Assembly (NCBI GenBank): GCA_964017185.1
Contig: OZ024877.1
Location: 9,394,201-9,458,200, forward strand
Length of the DNA stretch: 64,000 nucleotides
Source: Rugalucina vietnamica
Taxonomy: Eukaryota; Mollusca; Bivalvia; Lucinida; Lucinidae
Direction: 5' to 3'
The translations under genes were made by a program, and so were the position numbers. The notes under the pieces are model-generated. The model was given only the letters and a program-made list of their open reading frames with translations, made no database searches and was not told where the DNA came from. The stretch's first letter is position 1. Each line of letters opens with the position of its first letter. Shown here piece by piece: positions 11,223-22,479 of this stretch.

Positions 11223-14200
11223 CTATAGAAATAACAAAATTTGAAAAATTATTTAATATGTTTTTATATAAATTTTAGAAATGTCGGTAACAATAATAAA
11301 AAAAATCGCGCCGGTCAAAAATGGATAGACAGCAATTTTCTTAACACCTGAATGCGAATGTTTGCGTTTAACAAATAGATTTTCACGTCATTTTAGGTTT
11401 ACGAGAAATTCTAACACACCTCGCCTATATAGCCAATGGTAAAAAACGTGTTATATTGTGCAACAATTTCACTGGGCGAATAAGCGTGACGTTACTTTGC
11501 GGCATTTGTGACGTCAGCTATCCCACAAAGCAGCGTTAGACGGTGAAACGTCGTTTTAGTGCACAACAAACGTAATAACTGTGTGTAAATACCAGTATTA
11601 CAGTCAAATATTTGGCGGGATATCTGCAAATGCAATGGCGGAAAGCTGAACGATATCGACGGTTTCAGCAACATTTATTCCGTTTATTGTGTGTTAGAAT
11701 CGAAATAGATCAGCTCAAGTGCGTGAATTGTTGAGTAATAATTCACTGTTTGTCGGTCAGTTGTAAGAAGATAAATCACTCGCGCTACGCGCTCGTGATT
11801 TGATCTTCTTTACAACTGACCTCCAAACAGTGAATTATTACTCAACAAATCACTGCTAGAGCTGATCTATTTCTTAAATGATTAAAATGCCGTCTAACTT
11901 TCTCAATAAATGTCCTTTGTCTCTTAAACTATCGACACGCCTGTTGAGAACCCAGAATTTGCACCCAGGACCACCTGGGCAGAAATCCACCCCTATATAT
12001 CTCATGGCTTCAACCCATTCAATAATCATTTCTGCACTGATGTTGCCGTACGCTGCTTTGCTACCAATTACGATCTTCTCAGGTTCTTTGACAGGAAAAT
12101 AGGGCGGGACATATGTCACGTGATCTGTAGTGCACGTCGCGTTGCTAAGAAAAGTAATTGCAAGTCCAACTGGTATGAGGCCTGTAGAAATAACAAAATT
12201 TGAAAAATTATTTAATATGTTTTTATATAAATTTTAGAAATGTCGGTAACAATAATAAAAAAAATCGCGCCGGTCAAAAATGGATAGACAGCAATTTTCT
12301 TAACACCTGAATGCGAATGTTTGCGTTTAACAAATAGATTTTCACGTCATTTTAGGTTTACGAGAAAATGATTAAAATGCCGTCTAACTTTCTCAATAAA
12401 TGTCCTTTGTCTCTTAAACTATCGACACGCCTGTTGAGAACCCAGAATTTGCACCCAGGACCACCTGGGCAGAAATCATAGAGATTCGAGGCAGTTGTAA
12501 GATGCAATATCATATAGAATCAGGCTGGGTCAAACAATGCGTGGTTCCTATCGCCCATCTAAACCCTTCTAAATAATTACAATTCAGGGTTAGAAATTTC
12601 CCGAGAATTATGAGTATTGACCATCCCGGTGGGAAATACTGGTATCTCCAGAGAAATACTAGGGAATTCCCATACATTTCCCACTCTGGAAAGTGTCATT
12701 GTTTTATGATAATGGCCTGTCAAGTTAGGGTGTGAGCATTCACTGTACCATTTGCCACTGAATACTCATAGGTTTTCCATCTTCTTCCTCTTAGAATATA
12801 TTTTGTTTTATCATTTTGACATACCATGGACTTTCGAAGTGACTTTTCCCTTGTTTACAAAAATGCTGTTTTAAGCTATAACTAATATTTACATAAATTG
12901 CTAAGTGTCCAATTTTTTAACTAAATCGGCGTTTTACATGTACGAATGCGCGAATCGATGTATGAAATGCATTATATTTGTATTTAATTTGTTTGCAACG
13001 TAAGGTGTAAACAATGCAGTGTTACATTTATCTGCCTAGGGCACTGTACAGGTATCAGTTTGGATATATAGAGGATCTTACACGAGTGGTCATTTCATAT
13101 GAAATGACCACGAGTGTAAGATTCGTTTTATCATATGACTTTTAAAATAGGATTTCATCGCCTTCGAAGTGGACATATTTTCAATGAAAATTCACATTGT
13201 TGTTACGGACGCCGTCAATGACGTTACGTATTCCCGCAAAAGTGTTATTACACGTGTGGTCATACGATTTTTATGACATGACGTTATCCACTGGAAAACA
13301 GCGACGTCATATGATAATATAGGGTTATTGCACTGATATCGGTGAATATTGTCCCGAGTTGGGATATCGAAGGACGCGAGCTTGCGAGCGTCCGTAGATA
13401 TCCCAACGAGGGACAATATTCACCGATATCAGTGCGATAACCCTTTTATTATATAGCTATAAAAATCTGCTTCTCAAATTTGATGTTTTGTTGAAAGTAA
13501 GTCTTACAAAATTGAAATATCTACACGAAGGCCGCGATACTATCCATAAGCGATATCATTTTTGCACTAGTGCAATATCAGATGATATCATTTTTGCACT
13601 GTTACTTTTTGGAAGCACATTTTGCAATAGAATCGATATTGCTGGCATTTTGTTTTCTTTTTTCGGCTTGAAATGCTTAAATCTGAAAGTGTCAAACTGC
13701 AGCTGACGTTTCGGCCCGGTATGACGTCATTTTCCACGCGACGTCAGATGAAGATGACGGCATTAGAGTTTACGTCCTAATGTTACAATTTTGCACGATG
13801 ACCCTCAAGTAAAAAATTTGGCAATGTTTCATAAATAGAATTTTTCGCTTTTAAATAAGTGTGCAATATCAAGTAAGTGTGCAGATATCGTCTGATATCT
13901 GCACACTTGTTACTCGGCTTTTATCCCTAAGTTTTAATCATTTGATATTTATAGCTATATAATAAAGTCAAATAATAGGTGTTTGGTTCTGATATAGTTT
14001 TCAATACTGAATTTTAATAAAATTCAACAGTAATTTATTTTTAGTTAATTCTTAAAGAAACTGTGCAGATGCATGTGAAGTTTGGAGTGAATCACTGAAC
14101 CAGGACTAATTATCACCATACATGAAAATTGTAGAAAAACGGTTTGAACAAGCAACTTTCTGACATCTTTCTTCATCCAGTCTGAAGAGGGAAACAACTA

Positions 14201-17200
14201 AAACCAGAACATACTACAAGGGCACAAGACTTGGTTCATGATCAACATCCACAGCTTATACTAAGTTTTCTGACATCTGTGTGTAACCAAGTGAATTTAC
14301 CAAAATCTCTGACATCTCCATCCAATATTAACAATGTCACTCCTACAATATGGTGGATGAGTGTTGAAAATACAATGTTATAGACACTTCTCTCTGTCTG
14401 CTAGCCAGAAAACTGTTGGTGATGCCAACGAGTTCAGCAATTGAGTCATCCGTCAAACCACCCATCATTAGTATTTATTTTTATATTGACCATTCAAATA
14501 AGCACATTAACTAACGGTCAATGACAGTTAGACAACAAGGGGGCTAGACAAACAAACCAGCACGTGCTTTTTACAGGTAAATATAGGTGTAAAAACACAA
14601 TGTTTGTCAAAGGAAATAGGGATGGGCGTGGTTATACCTTGCTGGCGGAGGAGTCAATTAATAGAGTGTATTTTCTCAAACTTTCGTCTAATTCAAACAA
14701 AACGGGATTCAGAAGAGCTAAACCTGTATTCTGCTACAGGATGCTAAGTGGGAAAGATGAACTTGGGTGGTGAAATGGATTTAAAAACTGATTCACTCAG
14801 TGTGCTAGTTCATGAGTTGACAAAGAGCCACTGAATTTGTTTTTAATTCTATTCTTGTGACATTTGATTTTATTGATAAAAGTGGTAATTTTAAATGTAT
14901 TACTGTTTTACCCATGTATCGCATACTGCTACCAGCTTTGTTATAATTCTATAGCAATAACATTTTGTCAAGTTAGTATTTCCCAGATATTTCCCACTTT
15001 CCCAAATATAATAGTATTTCCCATCCCGGAAAATACCGATAATTCTCGTATGGGAATTCCCGTCTGGTAAATACATGTACTTTGCCAACCCTGAATTACA
15101 TTTTAAACATAAGAAAAGATAGCAGGCTGATGTATACCTTGTGAAAAATGCCCGTTTGAACAGCCTACATGGAAGGCCCACATGGGACCTACAACTGTAC
15201 GCCTTGTCTCTGTTATTATCTGTGAGTTTAAGGTCACCATCTCACCATGTTCTCTGTACAGCAGACAGCAAGATAGCTTTTCATGTCTGTATAGTGTGCT
15301 ATCCAATAAGCCGTAGATCCTATATTGATCAGACGTAGAATTTGCCAAGGAATTACCACCTACCACGCCAAATATATAAACTGGTCCGAACTTCATGCGT
15401 GTAAAGTTACGTACTGTATATTTCCTGGCTTCTTCTTGCTGTGACTTGATGTGGGGTTGATGATCGACTGCAGTCGTTTTGAAACCCATTGCAACAGTTA
15501 TAAACCGATCCTTTATTCCAGCTTTTAAATTCATTTCTGCATTAGACATAAAAGAAGAGTGAAACAAATCATCAGGATAACATGTCCATGTAATGTATAC
15601 CCTTCAAACCCCACTTTTATATAGCAAAATTTGGGTTGACAGGGTATACCTATTTTTCTTAATTTTGCTCCAAATCAAAGATTACGGGTACTCGTTAGAG
15701 AGGCGGTTCTAACGTGTACCCAAAATCTATCTTTTGAGCAAAACTAAGAAAAATATTCAAATTTATCTGATAAAATTGTTAATTTTTACAGCGGAAAAAA
15801 ATCTCTGTATATTGCATGGACAAGTTTTCATAATGATTTGCAAAACTCTTGGTGAGCGTCACCAAGTTCGTCGTCGGATGCCAAGAGGATAGTTATCAAA
15901 TTAAAAGTAAGAATAGAGGGACTAGAGATCGACACAATGGAACAACGAAACTTGAATAAAATACACATTGCGCTCAACCGGTGAATATGTATTTTACAAA
16001 ACTTTAATGCAATTGATTTATGCTCGGTACCGGAAGCCACGCAAAGCACGTGCCAATAATAGGAACTGAAGTAGGCCTGGAACAAACATAGGAATGAAAG
16101 CTTTAATTTGACGTTTATGAAAAATATAATGTGACTAGGCTATAAAATATTTTTTTTTATTTTTGCAAAATGCAATAATATTGATCAAACATGATTTTGT
16201 TTTTCTTAAACATTCGCTAGATTTCTCGGGCCCTAAGTTTGCAACACTACCCTCGGACCTAGTGAATGTAAATGAATATGAATGGAAAACAATGTTTGAT
16301 CCCTATATGGATGCCATCATAGTAGAGCAATAATGGTAGTAATGCACTTCGACAGCTACTGCGTGTTTACATATTATAAGCGCTCTGCATTTCAGATGTA
16401 CTTTTCATCTAAATTTAACCTTAAATTCGACTTTGAGAGATAATTTGTGTTTACTTGTACATATTTTGAGCGCTGACAGGTGTACATTTCATCTTAAATT
16501 CGACTTTGAGAGATAATTTGTGTTTACTTGTACATATTTCGAGCGCTGACAGGTGTACATTTCATCTTTTAAATCCATAACGTTTGCAATGTCCTACGCG
16601 GCTCGGGCAAAAACACATTACTGCCCTTTGGGTTATGGCCATGTTCAAGCACGGCAAAGAATGCCTTTTCTTGCACACCAGACAGAAATTGCCACACTTT
16701 TTGCCTGGGTGATAAAATTGCATCTCACCCAGGTGTTCTCACCCAGGCTAAAAAAAATACGCAAAACCTTTGAAACAAACCAGATTTTGGGGGTTGTTGT
16801 GCAAAAAAAAAGAATCTAATATGGTGTTCTGTTCTAGATGGAAGTTTCCAACCCTCGGGAAGACCGTGCTGAGCGGAACCTCGGCGGAGCCTCGGTTCTG
16901 CTCAGCACGGTCATCCCTTGGGTTGGAAACTTCCATCTAGAACAGAACCCCATATAAGATTCTTATAATATTATCCTAGAATGAAATATCTAATTTGTAT
17001 ACGTCCCTGTCAGATAAGCACATCAGGAAAACATGTCTGTGAAAGTGTCCCCCCCCCCCTTAAACCCCACTTTTATATAGAAAAAACTGGGGTTTGCAGA
17101 GAGATATACGTATTTTTCTTATTTGAAATGTGTGTGCGCGAAAAGATGGTCACTGCAAAGAAAGAGTAAGTGTCTGCATCAGAATAACATGTCCATGTAA

Positions 17201-17259
17201 TATATACCACTTGATAACCCACCTTTATATAGCAAAACTGGGGTACGCAGGGGTATACC

Positions 17260-17305
<46 letters not shown>

Positions 17306-19367
17306 GCGAGGCGGTTCTAACGAGTTCCCACAGTCTATGTTTTGAGCAAAAATAAGACAAACGTCAAAATTTTTCTGCTGAAAATTTTCATTTTTATAGC
17401 TATAAAAATCTCTGTCTATTGATTGCATGGGCAAGTTTTCATAATGATTTGTTGACAATTTGTTGTCTGATTTGTAGGTCTGCTAATTTCCCTAAGATAT
17501 TTCAGTCATCGTAGGTGATCTTGGACTACAACGTATGCGTTTACAATCCATATGGCATTGTCATTGTACGATTTCTTGTTTTACTACATGCACATGTAGC
17601 TTTCGTCGAGGTTCTGAGTAAGAACCGTACGAAGATCGTACGGGAATCGTAGGGTCTCCGCAGACATTAAGTGGAAATCGTACGGAGCCCTTGCAATGTC
17701 CGTGCAATGTTCGATGCTACCTACGTCTTGTCTACGTGCTACGGCCTTACGATTTTAAAGATTTGTAAAATATCGTAGGACGCCGTAGAAATGTAGGGAC
17801 ATCGTACGGTCACACTGCGGAGACCACACGAAAATGAAAAAAAATGACATCGGACGATCAACGGTTTCTTAAAATGCCGGTCCCACTGAATCGTAAGCTA
17901 TCTTACGATTGTCTAATCATAAGTTTATTGATACATTTTGTACATGTAAGACTGCGAATGCAAAATTTTAAAATATTTTCCAAGGTGTTTCTGTTTTCTT
18001 AATTTGCATAATGGGGCCAAAAATGACCCTTAAATTAATATTAAAACAATCGTAAGACGATTTTAAGCGATCTTACGCGCAGTGGGACTGGGACTTTACT
18101 TAATTTATTCACTCGCATTTAACGGTACATCTCTGGCATATCTCGTCCATAATAATCATAGGACCTGCTTAAAATCATTTTTTAGAATTTTGAACATGTC
18201 CAAAAACCGCCTGCGGCGGATTTTTAATCCTAAGATTGCTCAAGAACGCTAGAATAGAGAGTAGGATGATCACAGATGCATGTACTTTGTAACAGCATGC
18301 TTTAAAGCTTCATTATCTCACAAAAAAGAATTTCGGCAACACCCAGTGCATCTTAAATTATATTATCATGCATTTTGGAATTATAGGTTATTGAAAGAAT
18401 ATCGTAAAATATTCGGAACTAGTTCATATGGCGAGGACGCACGAGCTTGTGAGTGCGTCTCCGCCATATGATCGAGTTCCGAATATTTATAGGTTATTGA
18501 ATGAATCACGTCGACGTCATCAATTTCGATGCAGCGTAACGTTTCTCGCGTTAACGTTGGTTAACATTTCCCGCGAAAGGCGGAGCTTTGCGTGTGTAGT
18601 AATGTGGTGATCAGTCGTTAGAAACGATAATTTTTACATAAAGTGTGGCCAAATTAAAGATCGATCAGGCCTGGAGATGCCAGGAATAAGCATTTGAAAT
18701 CCCTCCATTGCTTATTAAAGGGTATATAATAAAAATGCTATTGAATGAATATCGTAAAATATTCGGAACTCGTTCATATGGGGGAGACGCACTCGCAAGC
18801 TCGTTCGACCTCGCCATATGAACTCGTTCCGAATATTTTACGATATTCATTCAATAACCTATAAACATTCATTTTTTTCAGCAATGCAAAGTGAATGGGA
18901 TAATTTCTTGGGTATATTATAATGTCCATTATTGCCCTGCTATGACATCATCTCAGGTCATTAATGGTATCAGCAGAAAGTGCTGTCCGTTACAACAAGA
19001 CAAATTTCTATTGTATAGATACAACACGTATCTAACAATGATCTTTATTTGAGCCACCTCGTGGAAAAAAAACCAACAACAATGTGGTTTTCGACCAGGT
19101 CTGACACAACCCGAGCTGTACAATCACAGAAGATGTTTTGGATTTAGAAAGTAGAGGAATTTTACTATCCAGTTACTGCGAAGCTGATATGCGCCTTTGT
19201 TTTCGCCTATGCAGATTGTTGATTTCCCATGGGGCGGCTAAATTTTGTTTTAATAAATGAAGTTGCAGTCCATACATACCTTCTGTGAGTAAATCGAAAA
19301 TCACCATGGCAACCAACAGCCACATACACAAACATCGTCGATAATACCGTCTTATCATCATTGACAT
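10914..19367 (-). CDS. Glycosyltransferase family 92 (GT92) gene, 5' three exons
   Basis: Three minus-strand exons (19367-19280, 15536-15138, 11222-10914) join in frame (phases 1+2, 1+2) to give at least 265 residues. Residues 6-11 are basic (RRYYRR) and about 12-27 form a single hydrophobic signal anchor, so this is a type II membrane protein expected in the Golgi. Residues 199-262 match the start of the GT92 (formerly DUF23) fold: E217, W218 and G226-V227-D228 sit in a motif like EWVEAMRYIGVD, followed by 'ALNVLFHYVSEGFIDLY'. Sequons such as N176-A-T and N209-I-S suggest a lumenal domain. GT92 enzymes include galactosyltransferases such as C. elegans GALT-1; the substrate here is unknown. 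The C-terminal half, including the DxD region, was not found in the window and probably lies to the left. Confidence 0.8.
11026..11408 (-). repeat. Duplicated 383-bp segment, original (contains exon 3 start)
   Basis: Matches 11985-12367 at the same 383-bp length with about two substitutions. It covers the first ~200 bp of exon 3 and its upstream intron. Confidence 0.9.
11707..11869. repeat. 163-bp foldback element
   Basis: Imperfect palindrome. Outer arms are 'tagatcagctc' and 'gagctgatcta'; then 'gagtaataattcactg' and 'cagtgaattattactc'; then 'agttgtaagaagat' and 'atcttctttacaact'. The loop is around 'cgcgctacgcg'. Confidence 0.8.
11876..12477. repeat. Tandem duplication A-B-A within the GT92 gene
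   Basis: A 112-bp block (11876-11987) recurs at 12366-12477 and encloses the second copy of the 383-bp block at 11985-12367. The junctions overlap by a few bases (atc, aaa), as in microhomology-mediated duplication. A local assembly artefact is the alternative. Confidence 0.85.
11985..12181 (-). pseudogene. Truncated duplicate of GT92 exon 3
   Basis: Retains the acceptor ('tttctacag') and codons equivalent to residues 163-228, then breaks after Asp228 into unrelated sequence with an in-frame stop at about 11874. It lies between exons 2 and 3, so splicing machinery would meet its acceptor before that of the full exon. Inclusion would truncate the protein before the catalytic core. Confidence 0.75.
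13074..13123. repeat. 50-bp palindrome
   Basis: Arms are 'gatcttacac' plus 'ggtcatttcat' and their complements around a central CATATG. Confidence 0.85.
13321..13444. repeat. 124-bp near-perfect hairpin
   Basis: Arms of about 57 bp: 'agggttattgcactgatatc' at the left mirrors 'gatatcagtgcgataaccct' at the right. 'gttgggatatc' and 'gatatcccaac' lie further in, and the loop is at 'gcgagcttgcgagc'. Confidence 0.9.
13444..13968. repeat. Nested element with ATAGCTAT-bearing inverted ends
   Basis: 'tttattatatagctataaa' at the left and 'tttatagctatataataaa' at the right. The interior carries ATATCTGATATC-type palindromes (13565 and 13888). Confidence 0.6.
15138..15536 (-). CDS. GT92 gene exon 2
   Basis: 399 bp between acceptor 'tctaatgcag' and donor CACAAG|GTATAC, coding residues 31-162. 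It contains the pre-domain segment typical of GT92 proteins ('KFGPVYIFGVVGG' and paired cysteines in 'KLSCCLLYREHG'). Two sequons (NFT and NST) are present. A family A MITE starts 34 bp upstream of its acceptor. Confidence 0.8.
15570..15835 (+). mobile_element. MITE family A, copy
   Basis: Starts 'catcaggataacatgtccat', contains a diverged central hairpin, ends 'caagttttcataatg'. It is 34 bp from GT92 exon 2. Confidence 0.8.
15836..16356. other. No gene recognised
   Basis: Intronic AT-rich sequence of the GT92 gene. No exon or repeat end seen. Confidence 0.4.
16811..16963. repeat. 153-bp near-perfect hairpin element
   Basis: Arms of about 68 bp: 'agaatctaatatggtgttct' at the left is mirrored by 'ccccatataagattct' at the right, and 'gttctagatggaagtttcca' by its complement. 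The loop is about 13 bp at 'tcggcggagcctc'. Confidence 0.92.
17021..17125 (+). mobile_element. MITE family A, 5' fragment
   Basis: Starts 'catcaggaaaacatgtctgt' with a C-run, followed by the ATATAG/'aaactggggtttgcag' block, then stops before the central hairpin. Confidence 0.7.
17177..17446 (+). mobile_element. MITE family A, copy with poly(T)
   Basis: Starts 'catcagaataacatgtccat' and ends 'gcaagttttcataatg'. One hairpin arm is replaced by a ~43-bp T run at 17262-17304. Confidence 0.75.
18408..18488. repeat. Hairpin element, short copy
   Basis: 'aatattcggaact' and 'agttccgaatatt' arms with 'catatggcgaggacgcac' and its complement inside. It is paralogous to 18738-18858. Confidence 0.8.
18738..18858. 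repeat. Hairpin element, long copy
   Basis: Arms of about 50 bp: 'tattgaatgaatatcgtaaa' and its complement at the far end. Same core as 18408-18488. Confidence 0.88.
19051..19240 (+). mobile_element. MITE family B, internally deleted copy
   Basis: Has the 'gagccacctcgtgg' end, the 'gaccaggtctgacac' block and the 'tatgcagattgttg' end. One hairpin arm is lost. It stops 40 bp from GT92 exon 1. Confidence 0.75.
19280..19367 (-). CDS. GT92 gene exon 1 (signal anchor)
   Basis: Starts at the ATG at 19367-19365 and encodes residues 1-29 plus one base, ending at a strong donor (CACAGAAG|GTATGT). The sequence is basic and then hydrophobic. A second ATG at codon 3 is also possible. The phase fits exon 2 exactly (G|AA = Glu30). 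An exon further upstream cannot be excluded. Confidence 0.7.
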
Positions 19368-19407
19368 AATAATCTATTATAATTATTACTGTTATGATTC
19401 TAAAATT

Positions 19408-19516
<109 letters not shown>

Positions 19517-19613
19517 GGTGACAATTATCACATGTATCTAAATTTCGAATGTACATGTATGTCTACTTCATAAAAGTAGAAAATTGACCAAGCCGCTCAA
19601 ATGTATCAAAATT

Positions 19614-19848
19614 GAGCCGCTGCATAGGAAATTCAACAATCTGCATATGCGAAAACAAAGACGCAGATCAGCTGAGCAGTAACTGGACAGCTGATCAGCG
19701 TCTTTGTTTTCGTTACACGGATATTATTATCCCTCTTGTTCTTAAGTCCGAAATTTAAAGCTACTAAACTTTTTCTGTGACTGTACAGCCCGGCTTGTGT
19801 CAGACCTGGTCGGAACCCTAAATTGTCGGTTTTCTCATGCAAGGGCTC
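19614..19848 (-). mobile_element. MITE family B, copy
   Basis: Bounded by 'gagccgctgcatagg' and 'ttctcatgcaagggctc'. The central hairpin is at about 19656-19712 ('acgcagatcagctg' and its complement). Inverse orientation to 5435-5669. Confidence 0.8.
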
Positions 19849-19921
19849 AAATAGAATCAGACTTGGCAGCTGTTATAGGTTTTAATTAACACTCTTCACC
19901 ACAATTGTGATTAAGATATTA

Positions 19922-20144
19922 GAGCCTATGCAAGAGAAAACCAATTTTTTTTGCGTTCAGATCAGGTTCGTCACAAAGCGGGCTGTACAATCACAGAAGA
20001 AGGTTTCGGATTGAACAAGACGAGGAATTGCACTATCCTTATAGCGAAAACAAAAGACGCTGATCGGCTTCGCAGTGAATGCGAAGCCGATCTGCGCCTT
20101 TGTTTACGCCTATGCAGATTGTTGGTTTTCCCATGCGGCGGCTC
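19922..20144 (+). mobile_element. MITE family B, copy
   Basis: Starts 'gagcctatgcaagagaaaac' and ends 'ttcccatgcggcggctc'. The central hairpin is near 20050-20105. Confidence 0.8.
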
Positions 20145-20214
20145 ATTAATAACTTTAGACTAGATACGCAACAGTTGCACCTTTGTTTCAGCTCACCTGT
20201 TGCTTTGTTACAAC

Positions 20215-21625
20215 ACGAATCTTCGGTATTTCAGAGTCGGCATAACCGCTACTGACAATCACGTGGAATTGTTTACATACAAACCGATAAATGATCGTAT
20301 ACACTGCAATTTTTGAAGTTGAGGTTAGATTTTCGAGTTCTCCTACAGCTTTTGTACTCATTGAATGCGCGTAACATACGCGAGTAATACTCACGTAATA
20401 CGCACCTATTTCATACGCGTATGTGTCAATAGCCAGTCAAAATTCAATTATTCTTACGCGTATGATACGCGTAATGCGCGTACATTACGCGTTATGACTT
20501 TAACCAATGAGCGGTGAAATAGTCAAGCAAGTCATTACGCGTATTTGGAGTATATACGCGTATGTATAAGTATTGTTCTAACCAATCGAGAGTAACAACG
20601 TTTCAAGTAAAAAAATAAGCGTAATATACGCGTAACGAATAAGCCTGTATGGTTAAACGAATTTTTCGGATTTTGCTTCAGACCAAAACAATATCTAATC
20701 TTTTTCAAACTAAGACCTGCAGTATTAACGGGCTCGATCACTTCATGAATACGAAATAACATATCCTAGATCGCCCCGCTCTTACTAAGTGTCTTACTTA
20801 TCTGTCCAGTTATCTTCCCGAGACCCTTCAAGTCAAAAATAATGTTCCTCACTTCGATATTCATGTTGATTTTTTCGCCATCATGGATACATCGAATTTC
20901 CGATTTATCAATAAAACCAAATAAAACCCATAAAACTTGCACATTCTTTATTTTCGATGGAATTAATAAAATCAACCTAGGTACTTTAGATTTTATACTC
21001 CTTGTCATTACGCGTATGATACGCGTAAATACGCGTAAACGTATTGCCAGTCTGATTGGCCGATACTTCATACGCGTAATGACTCAACCTTACGCGCATC
21101 GACTTATTTATCTCTACTTATGAATATTAATGAGATATGTTACGCGTAAATGCGCGCATGATACGCCTAATTGTGCGTAATTGGCCTTACGCACGTAATA
21201 CTCGCGTAATACGCGCGTAATACGCGTAAATGGAGTACAATTACGCGGGCGGGAGTGTAGGAGAAACCAATGCAGACATTGAACATTTATTGAAAGAAAG
21301 TGCATGTAACATAAGAAATCCGGGTTATTTCATTTTCACAAACTCTTGAATGTTATTGTGATGGATGCATTATATGTTCATGGGGCGGAAGTGTTTGCTA
21401 AAACGAAAAAAAAACAACAAAAAAAAAACTGGATTCCTTGAATAAATGTTCAATTTCTGCATTGACTGCACCTATCAGTAAATAGAGTAAACGCTGTAGG
21501 AGAAAACGCGAAGATCTAACCTCAACTTCGTTCTAAATTGCAGTGTGAGTCACCGATCATTTAATCAGTTTGTATGTATACAATACCACGTGATTGTCAG
21601 TAGTGATTACTGAGACGGGATATTC
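20215..21625. mobile_element. ACGCGT-rich foldback element
   Basis: Arms of about 130 bp at 20215-20350 and 21505-21625 are inverted copies: 'gaggttagattttcgag' at the left corresponds to the inverse of 'cgcgaagatctaacctc' at the right. Between them are at least 13 ACGCGT words (20416-20634 and 21009-21232) in an otherwise AT-rich setting. No ORF with a recognisable domain. The arms are also related to 10780-10850. Confidence 0.65.
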
Positions 21626-22130
21626 CCGCCGGTGTTTCGTGGGAATGGTTTACATTTAACCATGATTCGAAGAGAGCACTGAGGAACGACCGTGTTAAAT
21701 AGTATTTTTTTAAACACACATGACATGAACACTGAATAAACCAATGTAAAAATGCGCTGGATTGTTTATATACATGTACGTCATATTTCTAACTGCAAAA
21801 TATGTCTGTTAATAGATCGGATCAAAATGAAAGAAGGAACAAGTATAAGCGTTTTCAAAACGCTTGCGATCTCTCAGCACTATTTTCACTTTACATGTAT
21901 GACCACGTATAAACCCACGGCGATAACCAAAGATCGAAAAGACTGGCAATTCGGTTCATCGTGAGCTTCCATACCCGAGTCGGCATGCGATATTTACTGT
22001 GACCCAATCGGAGCTGCCTCGTCCAATCAAGTACGACCGAAAGTCGGTGGTCGATTAACAACAAGATTCCAGCCCTGTTCAATATGCGCTCTCGCCGTGT
22101 CGAGATCGCAATAAATGACAATCGATATTT
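21626..22130. other. No gene recognised
   Basis: Intergenic sequence between the GT92 gene and the sulfotransferase gene. Nothing supported. Confidence 0.4.
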
Positions 22131-22364
22131 GAGCCACCTCGTGGGAAAACCAACAATGTGGTTTCCGACCAGGTCTGACACAAACCGGCCTGTACAGCTA
22201 CAGAAGCAGGCTAGAAGCTTGAAATTTCGGATTTAAGTAGAAGAGGAATTGTACTAACCGAGTAGCAAAAACAAAGGCGCTGATCAGCTTCGCGGTTACC
22301 GCGAAGCTGATCTGCGTCTTTGTTTTCGCCTATGCAGATTGTTGGTTTTCCCATGAGGCGGCTC
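22131..22364 (+). mobile_element. MITE family B, best-preserved copy
   Basis: Terminal inverted repeats agree at about 25 of 27 positions ('gagccacctcgtgggaaaac' at the left, its near complement 'ttttcccatgaggcggctc' at the right). The central hairpin arms are 'gctgatcagcttcgcggt' and complement. Confidence 0.88.
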
Positions 22365-22479
22365 ATTTTTTGTTTGTTTGTTTCCGCCGTGTACAGTAGC
22401 TTCCAAGTGACTGAAGGCTCCGTAAGGTAGATGTGTGCTACTGTTACTGTACATGTACATTTCGGACACAATTGTCACC

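Larger units (their letters stand above)
12585..15093. mobile_element. 2.5-kb hAT-like DNA transposon relic
   Basis: Inverted ends share CAGGGTTRG at the outer edge and blocks such as 'gagaatta' and 'atcccggtgggaaatact' (left) matching the right end in inverse. Flanks share 'aattaca' at 12575-12581 and 15094-15100, one base short of a typical 8-bp hAT duplication. No intact transposase is visible. Several nested foldback elements lie inside. Confidence 0.5.
16357..18276 (+). repeat. Dispersed repeat block D, copy 2
   Basis: Collinear relative of 3168-4650 with extra insertions: the hairpin at 16811-16963, two family A pieces and a poly(T) run. Confidence 0.7.
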
